Source: Nodularia sp. LEGE 06071
GTDB lineage: Bacteria; Cyanobacteriota; Cyanobacteriia; Cyanobacteriales; Nostocaceae
Length of the DNA stretch: 64,000 nt
NCBI RefSeq assembly: GCF_015207755.1
Contig: NZ_JADEWH010000013.1
Location: 62,001-126,000, forward strand
Direction of reading: 5' to 3'
The position numbers and the translations under genes were made by a program. The notes beneath the pieces were generated by a model. That model was not told the origin of the DNA and made no database searches. It worked only from the letters and a program-made list of their open reading frames with translations. Each line of letters begins with the position of its first letter. The stretch's first letter is position 1. This document shows positions 35,639 to 44,642 of this stretch, piece after piece.

Positions 35639-37153
35639 ATGATGTTTCCCGATTTTTCTGATTTTTCTCAGCTCGCTTTACAAGGTAATTTTGTTCCGGT
35701 GTATCAGGAATGGATAGCAGACCTCGATACGCCTGTCTCAGCTTGGTATAAAGTTTGTGCTGGTCAGCCTTATAGTTTTTTGCTGGAATCGGTGGAAGGT
35801 GGGGAAAAAATCGGACGTTATAGTTTACTCGGTTGCAATCCGCTATGGATTTTATCAGCCAAGGGTGACACTACAACTCAGACACATCGAGACGGTTCGC
35901 AAGTTGTGTTTACAGGTGACCCCTTTACAGCTTTAGCTGAATGTTTGGAACCTTTTAAACCGGTGACTTTACCCCAGCTACCGCCAGGAATTGGGGGATT
36001 GTTTGGATTTTGGGGCTATGAATTGATTCGGTGGATTGAGCCACGTGTGCCAATTCATCTACCAGATGAGCGTAATATTCCTGATGGATTATGGATGCAG
36101 GTAGACCACCTGTTGATTTTTGACCAGGTGAAGCGGAAAATTTGGGCGATCGCCTACGCAGATTTACGTGACCCAGAAGTGAATTTGCAAGCAGCTTATG
36201 AACAAGCGTGCGATCGCGTCACACAGATGCTGTGTAAGTTATCTTTACCAGTGTCACCGCAAAAAACTATTTTAGAATGGACTCCCCCAGGAACGCAGAA
36301 TGTAGGGGGAATAGAGGAATATACCAGCAACTTCACCCGCCCAGAATTTTGCGCCAGTGTGGAAAAGGCGAAAGAATATATTAAAGCTGGTGATATTTTC
36401 CAAGTAGTAATTTCTCAGCGTTTATCCACAGAATATACAGGCGACCCCTTCGCCCTTTATCGTTCCCTGCGCCAGATAAATCCTTCGCCTTACATGGCTT
36501 TCTTTAACTTCCAAGATTGGCAAATTATCGGTTCCAGTCCAGAGGTGATGGTCAAAGCCGAACGCGATGCAGATGGTGGGGTATTAGCCACAGTCCGCCC
36601 CATTGCGGGGACACGTCCACGGGGTAAAACTACCAAGGAGGATGAAGCCTTTGCAGAGGATTTACTCCAAGACCCCAAGGAAACTGCGGAACACGTCATG
36701 TTAGTTGATTTAGGGCGGAATGATTTGGGGCGGGTTTGTGAAAGTGGTAGTGTCAAAGTTGACGAATTAATGATCGTTGAGCGTTATTCCCATGTCATGC
36801 ACATTGTCAGTAATGTGGTGGGTAAGTTAGCACCAGATAAGACTGCTTGGGATTTACTCAAGGCTTGTTTCCCTGCGGGGACTGTGAGTGGTGCGCCTAA
36901 AATTCGGGCGATGGAAATTATCAATGAGTTAGAACCGAGTCGCCGGGGTGTTTATTCTGGTGTCTATGGTTATTATGATTTTGAAGGACAATTGAATAGT
37001 GCGATCGCAATTCGCACAATGGTATTGCAGAATAATACTGTAACTGTCCAAGCTGGTGCAGGTTTGGTGGCTGATTCTGAACCAGAGAAGGAATATGAGG
37101 AGACTTTGAATAAGGCGCGAGGGTTGTTGATAGCAATTCGTTGTTTACAGTGA
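35639..37153 (+). CDS. trpE: Anthranilate synthase component I (TrpE)
   Basis: A protein of 504 aa. The N-terminal LLES (48-51) is the tryptophan feedback-binding motif, and the C-terminal chorismate-binding domain shows IAGTRPRG, RNDLGRV and FPAGTVSGAPKIRA. It makes anthranilate from chorismate and glutamine-derived ammonia with TrpG, which is not encoded nearby. PabB is the alternative, but LLES and the overall fit favour TrpE. The gene begins with two consecutive ATG codons (35639 and 35642). No transcription attenuator was recognised upstream. Confidence 0.93.
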   Translation: MMFPDFSDFSQLALQGNFVPVYQEWIADLDTPVSAWYKVCAGQPYSFLLESVEGGEKIGRYSLLGCNPLWILSAKGDTTTQTHRDGSQVVFTGDPFTALAECLEPFKPVTLPQLPPGIGGLFGFWGYELIRWIEPRVPIHLPDERNIPDGLWMQVDHLLIFDQVKRKIWAIAYADLRDPEVNLQAAYEQACDRVTQMLCKLSLPVSPQKTILEWTPPGTQNVGGIEEYTSNFTRPEFCASVEKAKEYIKAGDIFQVVISQRLSTEYTGDPFALYRSLRQINPSPYMAFFNFQDWQIIGSSPEVMVKAERDADGGVLATVRPIAGTRPRGKTTKEDEAFAEDLLQDPKETAEHVMLVDLGRNDLGRVCESGSVKVDELMIVERYSHVMHIVSNVVGKLAPDKTAWDLLKACFPAGTVSGAPKIRAMEIINELEPSRRGVYSGVYGYYDFEGQLNSAIAIRTMVLQNNTVTVQAGAGLVADSEPEKEYEETLNKARGLLIAIRCLQ

Positions 37154-37288
37154 TGTTTTTTTCTCACGCAGAGGCGCAGAGGCGCGGAGAGTAAGAGATG
37201 AGAAGAGTGGAGTTTGTCTTTGGCATCGGGAATACCTTAATATACTAATTTTAATCAATGTACGTTTTTCGCCTTCAAGATACTTTTA

Positions 37289-37840
37289 CTAATTGGAAAC
37301 TGGTCGAGATGACTTAATAGTGACAATTAGATGAGAATACCAAGCAGTGAAAGATTCAATTATATATTTGTATGTTTGAGGTTTTAATCTGACTTCCTTA
37401 ATAGTTTGAGAAACTAACTCTTTCCAAATAAATCTTTCTTCTTCTTCTCCTTCAATAAGGAATGCTATTTCTCCATCAAATGCTTCAGAGAAACCAGGAC
37501 ATATACAGAATTTTCTATATTTTTGCTCCCGTTTTGCTAAATGCGAATAAGATGCCATATTATCATCGGAGTTATCACCGTAAATTGCAGAATTAAGAAA
37601 TTCCCAAACTTCTCCGGGAGTCATTTTCATCAAATTTGAATCTTGCCTTTTTCCGCATTCTGTTAAAGATATCTTAAAATTACTGTAAGGCAAATCTAGG
37701 ATTACTGTCTGTGAAAAATCTCCGATCACAAATCCTCCAGCCCAAAGAACAATATTTCCCAATAAGTAATCTTGTGGATCGCTTTCTATTTGATCTAACA
37801 AGCACTCTAAAGCCAATTCTTGTTTAACTCCGAATAACAT
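37289..37840 (-). CDS. Third gene of the unknown 3-gene unit; Imm42-like N-terminus
   Basis: A protein of 183 aa. The start MLFGVKQELALECLLDQ, followed by GNIVLWAGGFVIGD, resembles the first strand-helix-strand of Imm42-type immunity proteins, which begin M-hydrophobic-FG...A-hydrophobic-E. The rest is acidic with several aromatic residues and has no membrane segment. It follows the 247-aa gene by 25 bp and is probably in the same transcript. If it is an immunity-type protein it might neutralise one of the two upstream products, but this is inference. Confidence 0.65.
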   Translation of the reverse strand: MLFGVKQELALECLLDQIESDPQDYLLGNIVLWAGGFVIGDFSQTVILDLPYSNFKISLTECGKRQDSNLMKMTPGEVWEFLNSAIYGDNSDDNMASYSHLAKREQKYRKFCICPGFSEAFDGEIAFLIEGEEEERFIWKELVSQTIKEVRLKPQTYKYIIESFTAWYSHLIVTIKSSRPVSN

Positions 37841-37865
37841 AAATTATCTCTTACACCTAGCCCTA

Positions 37866-38609
37866 TTAAATTTTTTCAACCTTATATTTAAAAGCTGTGA
37901 AATAGTCTGTTAAACCTGGCGAAAAATCTAAACCCAAAGAATTGGTATCAATACTCAAGCTAGAAAATACACTCTTAGAACGAATATAGTTAACATCCCG
38001 CATTAATAAGCGGCGAATAATTTCCACATAATCAATATTTTGGATATCTTCGTCGGTGTGAATGGAAAAAACCGATAAATCAAGACACAAAACCCGATAC
38101 TTGCGCCGATATTTGATCAAAATTAAAGTATCAGCGTTGAGAAAATCACCTTTCGCTTTATATTTACTAATATACTTAGCAGCATTTTCTAATTTATCAA
38201 ACTGGGAAAGAACATCTTTAAACCATTGCGTCTCATCGGTTTGATAAGTTCCAATACTGTTATCACCTTGAAAGCAGCATTGATAATATAAAATTTCCAA
38301 ATGTCGGAAGTTCTCTGGTTTATCGCATCCCACAGATGTGAGATATTCGCGAAAGAAATTTAATCCCGATAAAAATCCCTTTTGAACAAAAAATTGACAC
38401 CAAGTATCAGCTATGTTTTTTTCTAGTTTACTGACTACTTTATCAACTATTCTATCTCGAATTTTAGAAAATCTCAGATATTTAAGTTCGTTGCGATATA
38501 AGTTTCCAAATTTTTGCTTGATTTGGTTTTGGTGAATGTAAGATAAAATCCCAATATTAAATCCTACTTCAAATAATCTTCCTAAGTCATCAGCTATTTT
38601 TGCTGTCAT
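37866..38609 (-). CDS. Second gene of the unknown 3-gene unit
   Basis: A protein of 247 aa, mostly helical in the first 150 residues. Residues 157-180 (LNADTLILIKYRRKYRVLCL then DLSVF) give a D160-(16)-D177-x-S pattern that loosely recalls a PD-(D/E)XK nuclease core with the last residues altered. No family is recognised. It lies 127 bp after the 1008-aa gene; that spacer contains a GC-rich dispersed repeat and an AGGACTAAAGTCCT palindrome. It is conserved in tandem with the third gene only by position. Confidence 0.65.
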   Translation of the reverse strand: MTAKIADDLGRLFEVGFNIGILSYIHQNQIKQKFGNLYRNELKYLRFSKIRDRIVDKVVSKLEKNIADTWCQFFVQKGFLSGLNFFREYLTSVGCDKPENFRHLEILYYQCCFQGDNSIGTYQTDETQWFKDVLSQFDKLENAAKYISKYKAKGDFLNADTLILIKYRRKYRVLCLDLSVFSIHTDEDIQNIDYVEIIRRLLMRDVNYIRSKSVFSSLSIDTNSLGLDFSPGLTDYFTAFKYKVEKI

Positions 38610-38637
38610 TTTAATTTATTCTATTATTTTTGTTTAA

Positions 38638-38735
38638 ACGAACCGCCAAGTCGCCCGCGCGCAGCGATGCCCGCAAGGGCTGTAGTACGCCAAGAAGGAA
38701 AGAAGAAAGGAAGTTATGAGAGGACTAAAGTCCTG
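38638..38735. repeat. Repeat fragment inside the 3-gene unit
   Basis: A GC-rich stretch containing CGCGCAGCGATGCCCGCAAG, in contrast to the AT-rich genes around it, plus the palindrome AGGACTAAAGTCCT. This is the kind of dispersed repeat found between genes elsewhere in Nostocales. Confidence 0.55.
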
Positions 38736-38736
38736 A

Positions 38737-41700
38737 CTACGAAGTTTGTTGCGGGGTTTGGAGGATGTCTCTGATGTAGGTTAAAAATGCTAAGGAGTTA
38801 AATTCTGCTGTTCCTCGACTATGTTTAAATAAAGCCAGTTCACCAATTGATTCATCTCCGATGAGATTTTGATAAGGATCTAATTTCAGTTCGATTTTAC
38901 CCGATTTTTCATAACGGGAAAAATGAAATAAGGTTAAGCATTGCAAAATCTCATTTTTTAACTGGCTTTGGTTGGAAATTAGTCCTCTTCTAATATCTTC
39001 GTCATCCAGTATACCTTTATAAATGTTCAATAATGTTGCGTAAGACATCACACCGTTATAGTTATTATCTTTAGAAACTGCGATTCCATTAAACAAGTTG
39101 AAAAATATCACAGATTGTTTATTGCTATCTTCTGCTAACTCGGTGAGTTCGATGGTATCTTGAATATATAATGATGTTGAGTTGATATTGTCTCCTACTT
39201 TGACTGCATAATATTTGTCAAAGAACATGGGATAAATTTTAATATCATCTCGTTCTGTTCTTAAAGCTGTAATCACATTTTTGGACATAAAAAATAGTCC
39301 ATCATCTTCGGTTTGAGTAATATGTAATGTGCTGCTGTAAGGAACTTTCGCTATATAAATAAAATGTCTATATCCTTTTTTATACAGTTTATCTACATTC
39401 TCGACTATGACGCTGGGATATTCAAACATATCTTGATGATCATCATAGTTCTCTGAGAATGTTTTTAATAATCTCAATTTCACTGTTTGCGGTTCAATTT
39501 GGAAATCTATAATTTCTCCCATCAGGTTAGATTTTTTTGTTTCGGTTCCCCATCTACTATCGCTGACTCGACTGGAAACTACAATAATCGCTAGTTTATC
39601 TAGTTCTTTAAATTCAAATTTATCTGGATTCTGTAAAGTAAATTTTTTGGGTAAGACAGAATACAAGGAACTTAAAGTGTTGAGAATTTTAAATTTATCC
39701 TTTGCAAAGGAAAACTCACTAATATCTATTCCCTGGGAGTTACTCCGAGATTTTTCGTTAAATAAATGGGATAATACACCAGTCAAGGAAATTATGAATT
39801 TTTCTATGGGTGCATCATCAGTTTTGTTTTTGAGGTGTATCTTCAACATGGGAATAAATAACTTTGACTGTTCTTCTAGCAAGACATACAAACAAACATA
39901 TGCTAGTAAACTGTAGGTGATTTTGTAAATAAACTCTTGATGAGAGTCTAGTTTTTCAGTTTCTGATTGATAAGGAAATATTAGTAAGTTACGCTGTGGA
40001 AAGTTGGCGTTATAAAATTTTTGGCATTTTTCATTTTTTGTTGGTAAAAATATTACGGGTAAAACACCAATATTCTGTTGTATATCATATTCGATGTTAA
40101 AGGTTTCTCTGTCATCAGTCTCTAAAAAGTTAATTTCGCTGATAGTCATTTTGGCTTGGAGACTGACAAGGGAGTTTGTCTGGGTGGTTGCTTCTCCTAA
40201 GTTGATGTATTTGAGACAATCTTTAGGATTTTTTTCTAACCCAGTTTTAAATAATGTATTTCTACCATCAATAGTATCGATATCATTTTCTAAAATACTA
40301 TATTTCACAGAAATATGTAGCGGATATTCTCTGCTAGGAAATTGAGTTTTACACTGGATGAGGTTTTGTAATACTTTTTTGAGTGTGTCGATTTTCTGTT
40401 GAACATTTACTTTCTTGAAACCTGCTATCCAACTTCTAAATAAATTTTCCTTCGCTTCATCATTACCACCCTGCAATATTGGTAGGATATCTTTTTCAAA
40501 TTTCTCCCTGGGATTATAGTTTAATTCATTTTGGGGGTGATAATTTTCATCTGAGGGATTTTCACGAGATGCAAATACAAAATAATACAATAATGCTATC
40601 TTTAAAACTTTATTAGCAAATATGGAGTTTCTAGATTCGTCTGCTATCTCTTGTTTATGTTCGTCACTATCTGGATTTAACAGATTGAGATTATAATCAA
40701 AGACGGTTCTACCTCCATAGGCTTGAACTTTACCATCAAATTTCAACTTGATACCAAAGACAAATTCTACTTTTTCTCCATATTCATCTTCTGTTTCTCC
40801 TAAGTAACCTGCGATAATAGGGATAATCGGAAGCATATCAAATGCTTCACTCCGAGAAAATATATTTTGGTAATTAACTTGTGTTTCCTGATAGTTAACT
40901 AAATATTCACCGTCTGCTTTACTGCTATCGTTAATGAAATCATCCAACAATTTCAATCTTCTGATTAAATCTGCTAAATATATTGTTCCTTTAAAGTTTT
41001 CATCACTAGCATTTTCGTTAACATTTTCGGAAAGAAATTCTAAATATCTAATCTTGGCTAGCCTTTTTAATTTACCTAATGTTTCTTGGTTAACCAGATT
41101 TTCTAATTTGTAGATATCAGAGTTACTATTCTCCTTTAAATTATCTAAAATATATTCTATATCTTCCCTCTCTGTGGAACTTGCAGCCACAAATTCCTTC
41201 TCTATATAGTTATTAATTCCCTCTAATAATTGTGAAGTAAAATCACGGGGTTTATCTACTGAAATTTTGAGTTTATGCGCTTTTAGTAATTGTCTTTGTT
41301 TGCCGTCATCTTTTTTAAGTGTTAATCGCTGTTTTTGTAAGTTTTCACTTTTAGGAAAGCTATATGTTAGGTTAAATTTTTCCGGTTTTCCGCGAAATGT
41401 CTGCAAATCACTGATGAGTTGTTTAATTAATGCAAATCTATCTGGAGAATCTGTCTTCTCAGAAATCTTGGTTAAGCTGTTCTGAATACAAGCGGTAATT
41501 TCTCTAATTTGTGCTGGAAATTTTTCTTGAGAACCAGAACTAAAGTTAAGGGTAGCTGTTTTGACTGATTTAGCGTTTCCTAAAGGACTGTCTACTTGTA
41601 AAGCAGCTATTTGAGTGGCTATTTTATTAATATCAATTAGTAGCCATTTATTGTTGTTACGGATTTCAAATATCTGTTCGTTTTTTAAAGCTTGTAATAT

Positions 41701-41763
41701 CTTGGTTAATAAATCAGTATAATCCACATTGGCTAAGTCGGGATTTGTTGTTATTTTATTCAC
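38737..41763 (-). CDS. Large protein of unknown function heading a 3-gene unit
   Basis: A protein of 1008 aa from a GTG start at 41763, about 36 nt after the likely transcription start. Residues 1-340 are charged and helical; residues 340-700 are mixed. Residues 722-1008 alternate strands and helices (AIIVVSSRVSDSRW, GYRHFIYIAKVPYSSTL, SVIFFNLFNGIAVS, LTLFHFSRYEKSG) as in Rossmann or RNase H/Piwi-like folds, but I find no DEDD/DEDH set, P-loop, DEAD box, HNH or zinc cluster. No signal peptide or membrane helix. It starts the transcript with a near-consensus promoter. Function unknown. Confidence 0.75.
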   Translation of the reverse strand: MNKITTNPDLANVDYTDLLTKILQALKNEQIFEIRNNNKWLLIDINKIATQIAALQVDSPLGNAKSVKTATLNFSSGSQEKFPAQIREITACIQNSLTKISEKTDSPDRFALIKQLISDLQTFRGKPEKFNLTYSFPKSENLQKQRLTLKKDDGKQRQLLKAHKLKISVDKPRDFTSQLLEGINNYIEKEFVAASSTEREDIEYILDNLKENSNSDIYKLENLVNQETLGKLKRLAKIRYLEFLSENVNENASDENFKGTIYLADLIRRLKLLDDFINDSSKADGEYLVNYQETQVNYQNIFSRSEAFDMLPIIPIIAGYLGETEDEYGEKVEFVFGIKLKFDGKVQAYGGRTVFDYNLNLLNPDSDEHKQEIADESRNSIFANKVLKIALLYYFVFASRENPSDENYHPQNELNYNPREKFEKDILPILQGGNDEAKENLFRSWIAGFKKVNVQQKIDTLKKVLQNLIQCKTQFPSREYPLHISVKYSILENDIDTIDGRNTLFKTGLEKNPKDCLKYINLGEATTQTNSLVSLQAKMTISEINFLETDDRETFNIEYDIQQNIGVLPVIFLPTKNEKCQKFYNANFPQRNLLIFPYQSETEKLDSHQEFIYKITYSLLAYVCLYVLLEEQSKLFIPMLKIHLKNKTDDAPIEKFIISLTGVLSHLFNEKSRSNSQGIDISEFSFAKDKFKILNTLSSLYSVLPKKFTLQNPDKFEFKELDKLAIIVVSSRVSDSRWGTETKKSNLMGEIIDFQIEPQTVKLRLLKTFSENYDDHQDMFEYPSVIVENVDKLYKKGYRHFIYIAKVPYSSTLHITQTEDDGLFFMSKNVITALRTERDDIKIYPMFFDKYYAVKVGDNINSTSLYIQDTIELTELAEDSNKQSVIFFNLFNGIAVSKDNNYNGVMSYATLLNIYKGILDDEDIRRGLISNQSQLKNEILQCLTLFHFSRYEKSGKIELKLDPYQNLIGDESIGELALFKHSRGTAEFNSLAFLTYIRDILQTPQQTS

Positions 41764-41805
41764 TTTGATAACCCTGATAATTTAAATTAATTCAATTAAT
41801 AATTG

Positions 41806-41834
41806 AGTATAAAATAGAGGAATTAATAAGTCAA
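41806..41834 (-). promoter_or_regulatory. Near-consensus sigma-70 promoter of the 3-gene unit
   Basis: On the minus strand TTGACT (41834-41829), a 17-nt spacer and TATACT (41811-41806). Each hexamer has one mismatch to consensus and the spacing is ideal. It lies 43 bp before the GTG start at 41763. Confidence 0.7.
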
Positions 41835-41891
41835 TAACAGTAAAATTACTGCTAAGTAAAATATTTTGATAACTTGATGTTTAGTAGTCAT

Positions 41892-41917
41892 AAAAAAAGT
41901 CCACTTGCGCGGACTTT
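41892..41917 (-). terminator. Rho-independent terminator of purSQ
   Basis: AAAGTCC (41896-41902) and GGACTTT (41911-41917) form a perfect stem with an 8-nt loop; on the minus strand a run of seven T follows. It lies 30 bp after the purQ stop and insulates the downstream 3-gene unit from purine-gene transcription. Confidence 0.9.
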
Positions 41918-41946
41918 GATGCAGTTTAATTTGTAGAAAAATAAAG

Positions 41947-42624
41947 TTACGCCAAGGCTGCTATTTTCTCTAACAACCCTTGAAATAATCTCAACCCGTC
42001 ACTACACCCCAGCGCGGCATCTGATGCCCTTTCTGGGTGCGGCATCATGCCTAAAACGTTGCCTTGTCGATTGCAAATGCCGGCGATGTTGTTGAGTGAA
42101 CCGTTGGGATTTTCTCCTGCATAGCGGAAGACGACTTGCCCATGATCTTCAATGGCTGATAAAGTTGCTGGATCAGCATAAAATCGCCCTTCACCGTGGG
42201 CAATGGGTAAAGTGATAGTTTCACCTGTTGTATAGGATTGCGTCCAATTGGTGTCGGTACGCTCAACTTGCAAGGGGACGCGATCGCATATAAAATGCAA
42301 ATCCCGATTCCTCGTTAATGCCCCTGGTAACAACCCTGCTTCAGTTAATACCTGAAAACCATTGCAAATACCAAGAACAAACTTACCTTGTTTAGCATGG
42401 TTAATCACCTGCTGCATCACAGGCGAGAACTGAGCGATCGCACCACAGCGCAGATAATCCCCGTAACTAAAACCACCAGGTACAATTACCACATCCACAT
42501 CAGCGATGTCTGTTTCTTGATGCCAAACCATGCGAGTCGGTTGACCCAGCAAGTCTCTGGTCACATAAGCCACATCGCGATCGCAATTAGAACCCGGAAA
42601 AACCAAAACCCCAAATTTCATCAT
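41947..42624 (-). CDS. purQ: FGAM synthase glutaminase subunit PurQ
   Basis: A protein of 225 aa, class I glutamine amidotransferase. [10 protein letters not shown] at the start, [13 protein letters not shown] with the nucleophile cysteine and [10 protein letters not shown] with the catalytic His-Glu are present. PurQ supplies ammonia to PurL in the fourth step of purine synthesis, bridged by PurS. It follows purS by about 100 bp with a GGGAGTG repeat array in between. Two ATG codons in tandem (42624, 42621) could serve as start. Confidence 0.96.
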   Translation of the reverse strand: MMKFGVLVFPGSNCDRDVAYVTRDLLGQPTRMVWHQETDIADVDVVIVPGGFSYGDYLRCGAIAQFSPVMQQVINHAKQGKFVLGICNGFQVLTEAGLLPGALTRNRDLHFICDRVPLQVERTDTNWTQSYTTGETITLPIAHGEGRFYADPATLSAIEDHGQVVFRYAGENPNGSLNNIAGICNRQGNVLGMMPHPERASDAALGCSDGLRLFQGLLEKIAALA

Positions 42625-42654
42625 TTAGTCAGTAGTCATTGGTCATTAGTCAAT

Positions 42655-42684
42655 GGGAGTGGGGAGTGGGGAGTGGGGAGTGGG
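42655..42684. repeat. GGGAGTG heptamer array (x4)
   Basis: Four GGGAGTG units between purS and purQ. Related arrays lie at 35511 and 51470. Confidence 0.95.
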
Positions 42685-42725
42685 AAATTCATCTTCTCCC
42701 GTTCTCCCTCATTCCCCAACCCCTG

Positions 42726-43004
42726 TTAAATGACTCCCGTTTGTGTTTCCACCTCTATCAAATCAAAGCGATAATTTTCAATCACCGGATTTGCTAGCAT
42801 TTGGTCACAGATACGTTCAAGGTCTTGACGCGCTTTAATCTCTTCAGTCGAAGTGATGGTTAGTTCAATGTACTTACCAATCCGCACCTGTTCAACATTG
42901 TTGTATCCCAGCTGCTGGAGACCGGATTGTACAGCCACACCAGCAGGGTCTAGAACTGAAGGACGAAGCGTCACGAAAATTTTAGCTATATACTTCCTTT
43001 GCAC
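42726..43004 (-). CDS. purS: FGAM synthase subunit PurS
   Basis: A protein of 92 aa beginning from GTG 43004 (MQRKYIAKIFVTLRPSVLDP), with the PurS signature VTLRPSVLDPAGVAV. PurS is the small bridging subunit of the PurL-PurQ-PurS complex. It precedes purQ on the same strand; purL is not in the window. GTG is preferred because the conserved N-terminus begins here. Confidence 0.95.
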   Translation of the reverse strand: MQRKYIAKIFVTLRPSVLDPAGVAVQSGLQQLGYNNVEQVRIGKYIELTITSTEEIKARQDLERICDQMLANPVIENYRFDLIEVETQTGVI

Positions 43005-43149
43005 AGGCTTTTTGCTGAATGCTGCGATCGCTATACTATAACTTTCTGCCCCAACTGAGTGAAAATAAGATGATGAAGCGGTTACAGTTAAGTAATTAGT
43101 TAGCCAATATAACAGCTTCTACTACAGTGGCGAATTTAAATAATTATCT

Positions 43150-43557
43150 ATGAGAGCCATACACACCCGCAGTCAAGAGCGGATTTTGAGCCTACTGAAA
43201 ACCATCCAACAAGGTATTTCTGCCCAAGATATTTACGTAGAATTACGGAATCGAAATCAGAGCATGGGTTTAGCAACGGTTTACCGCTCCCTAGAGGCCT
43301 TAAAACTAGAAGGTATGGTGCAGGTCAGGACTTTGGCTAACGGTGAAGCCCTCTATAACCTAGCCCAACAAGACAAACACCACCTCACTTGCCTCCAGTG
43401 TGGCGTTTCAATTCCGATTAATCAATGTCCCGTTCATAACCTAGAAGGCGAGTTGGAATCCAGCCACAAGTTTAAAATTTTTTACCACACACTGGAATTT
43501 TTTGGTTTGTGTAGTCAATGCCAAATCAATCAAACTGCTGGTGTAGGTGTACATTAA
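43150..43557 (+). CDS. zur: Fur-family regulator, Zur/FurB-like
   Basis: A protein of 135 aa. Residues 1-75 form the winged helix (LATVYRSLEALKLEGMVQVR), and residues 80-130 form the dimerisation domain with CLQC and CSQC, the structural Cys4 zinc site. HHLTCLQCG and the following histidines are the regulatory metal ligands. The short N-terminus and high similarity in the recognition helix suggest the zinc regulator Zur (FurB) rather than FurA or PerR. Zur represses zinc-uptake and zinc-sparing genes. It is divergent from purSQ. Confidence 0.8.
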   Translation: MRAIHTRSQERILSLLKTIQQGISAQDIYVELRNRNQSMGLATVYRSLEALKLEGMVQVRTLANGEALYNLAQQDKHHLTCLQCGVSIPINQCPVHNLEGELESSHKFKIFYHTLEFFGLCSQCQINQTAGVGVH

Positions 43558-43567
43558 AAAAAATTAT

Positions 43568-43608
43568 GAGTTAAAAGTTATTAATTGCAAAATTTTAACT
43601 TTTAACTC
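43568..43608 (-). terminator. Long hairpin terminator between zur and the SPFH gene
   Basis: GAGTTAAAAGTTA (43568-43580) and TAACTTTTAACTC (43596-43608) form a perfect 13-bp stem. On the minus strand it is followed by eight T a few bases later, so it terminates the SPFH gene. It may also act on zur transcripts. Confidence 0.85.
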
Positions 43609-43640
43609 TGTTTATGACAGACGTGATTGATCACGCTTTT

Positions 43641-44642
43641 TTAGCTTGAACGTTTCTGATTTCCCCCTGATGCCTCACCGCCAAACAAAGGGTTAGCAGA
43701 ACCATCAGAAACAATAGAACGCATCCCTTCTAAAGTAGCAGGAATACTGCGGGGGTCCATAAACATCACCTTACTGCTGTCACTACTGCCAATCTTCGTA
43801 CCCATTTCCAAATAATTTTGGGCAAGTAAAAACTGTAATGCTTCTTGTGCGCCTGGTTCAGCATTCAGAGTTTTGGTAATGATTTGCAGTGCTTCTGATG
43901 TTGCTTGTGCCTTCAGAACCTGTTGCTGACGTTCAGCTTGAGCTTGCAATACAATAGATTTTTGTTGCGCTTCAGCATGGAGAATCGTGGATTTTTGCCG
44001 AGCTTCAGCGTCCAAAATTTGCGCCTCAGCCTTACCCCTAGCGCTATTAACAGCAGATTCCCGTTCACCCTCGGAAGTGAGAATTGCCGCCCGTCTGCGC
44101 CGTTCTGCCGCCATTTGCAACTCCATTGATTCTCGCACCGTCTGGGATGGCACAATATCTCGCAATTCCACCCGCGTGATTTTTACGCCCCAAGGATCAG
44201 TCGCAATATCTAACTCACGCAATAACATTTCATTGATTTGAGAACGGGCGGTAAAGGTTTTATCTAACTCCAGTTGTCCCATTTCCGAGCGAATTTGAGT
44301 TAGCACCAAGTTCGTCATGGCTGCGTGCAGATTTTCTACCTTATACCAAGCTTTTGCCATATCTACAATCTGCCAGTAAACCACCGCATCAACTTCAATA
44401 CCCACGTTGTCGCGAGTAATACATTTTTGGGGAGGAATATCTAAGACCTTTTCGCGAATGGTTTGTTGGTAGACGATTTTATCTAAAAAAGGGATGACAA
44501 AATTCAGCCCTGGCCCCAGCTTTTGGTTATAGCTACCCAATCTTTCTACTAAGACTTCATTACCTTGATTGACAACTTTCACAGATCCTGCAACCGCAGA
44601 ACCACCAAGCGCCAAGAAGATGAGTAATATAAATTGCTCCAT
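43641..44642 (-). CDS. Paraslipin/stomatin-type SPFH protein
   Basis: A protein of 333 aa. An N-terminal membrane helix (residues 3-22) is followed by the SPFH domain ([20 protein letters not shown]) and a long Ala/Gln/Glu coiled coil ([20 protein letters not shown]). The pattern [20 protein letters not shown] is typical of the paraslipin (SLP-2/QmcA) class. The upstream gene encodes an NfeD protein, the classic partner, giving an nfeD-stomatin pair that supports membrane microdomains. They are separated by 325 bp. Confidence 0.92.
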   Translation of the reverse strand: MEQFILLIFLALGGSAVAGSVKVVNQGNEVLVERLGSYNQKLGPGLNFVIPFLDKIVYQQTIREKVLDIPPQKCITRDNVGIEVDAVVYWQIVDMAKAWYKVENLHAAMTNLVLTQIRSEMGQLELDKTFTARSQINEMLLRELDIATDPWGVKITRVELRDIVPSQTVRESMELQMAAERRRRAAILTSEGERESAVNSARGKAEAQILDAEARQKSTILHAEAQQKSIVLQAQAERQQQVLKAQATSEALQIITKTLNAEPGAQEALQFLLAQNYLEMGTKIGSSDSSKVMFMDPRSIPATLEGMRSIVSDGSANPLFGGEASGGNQKRSS

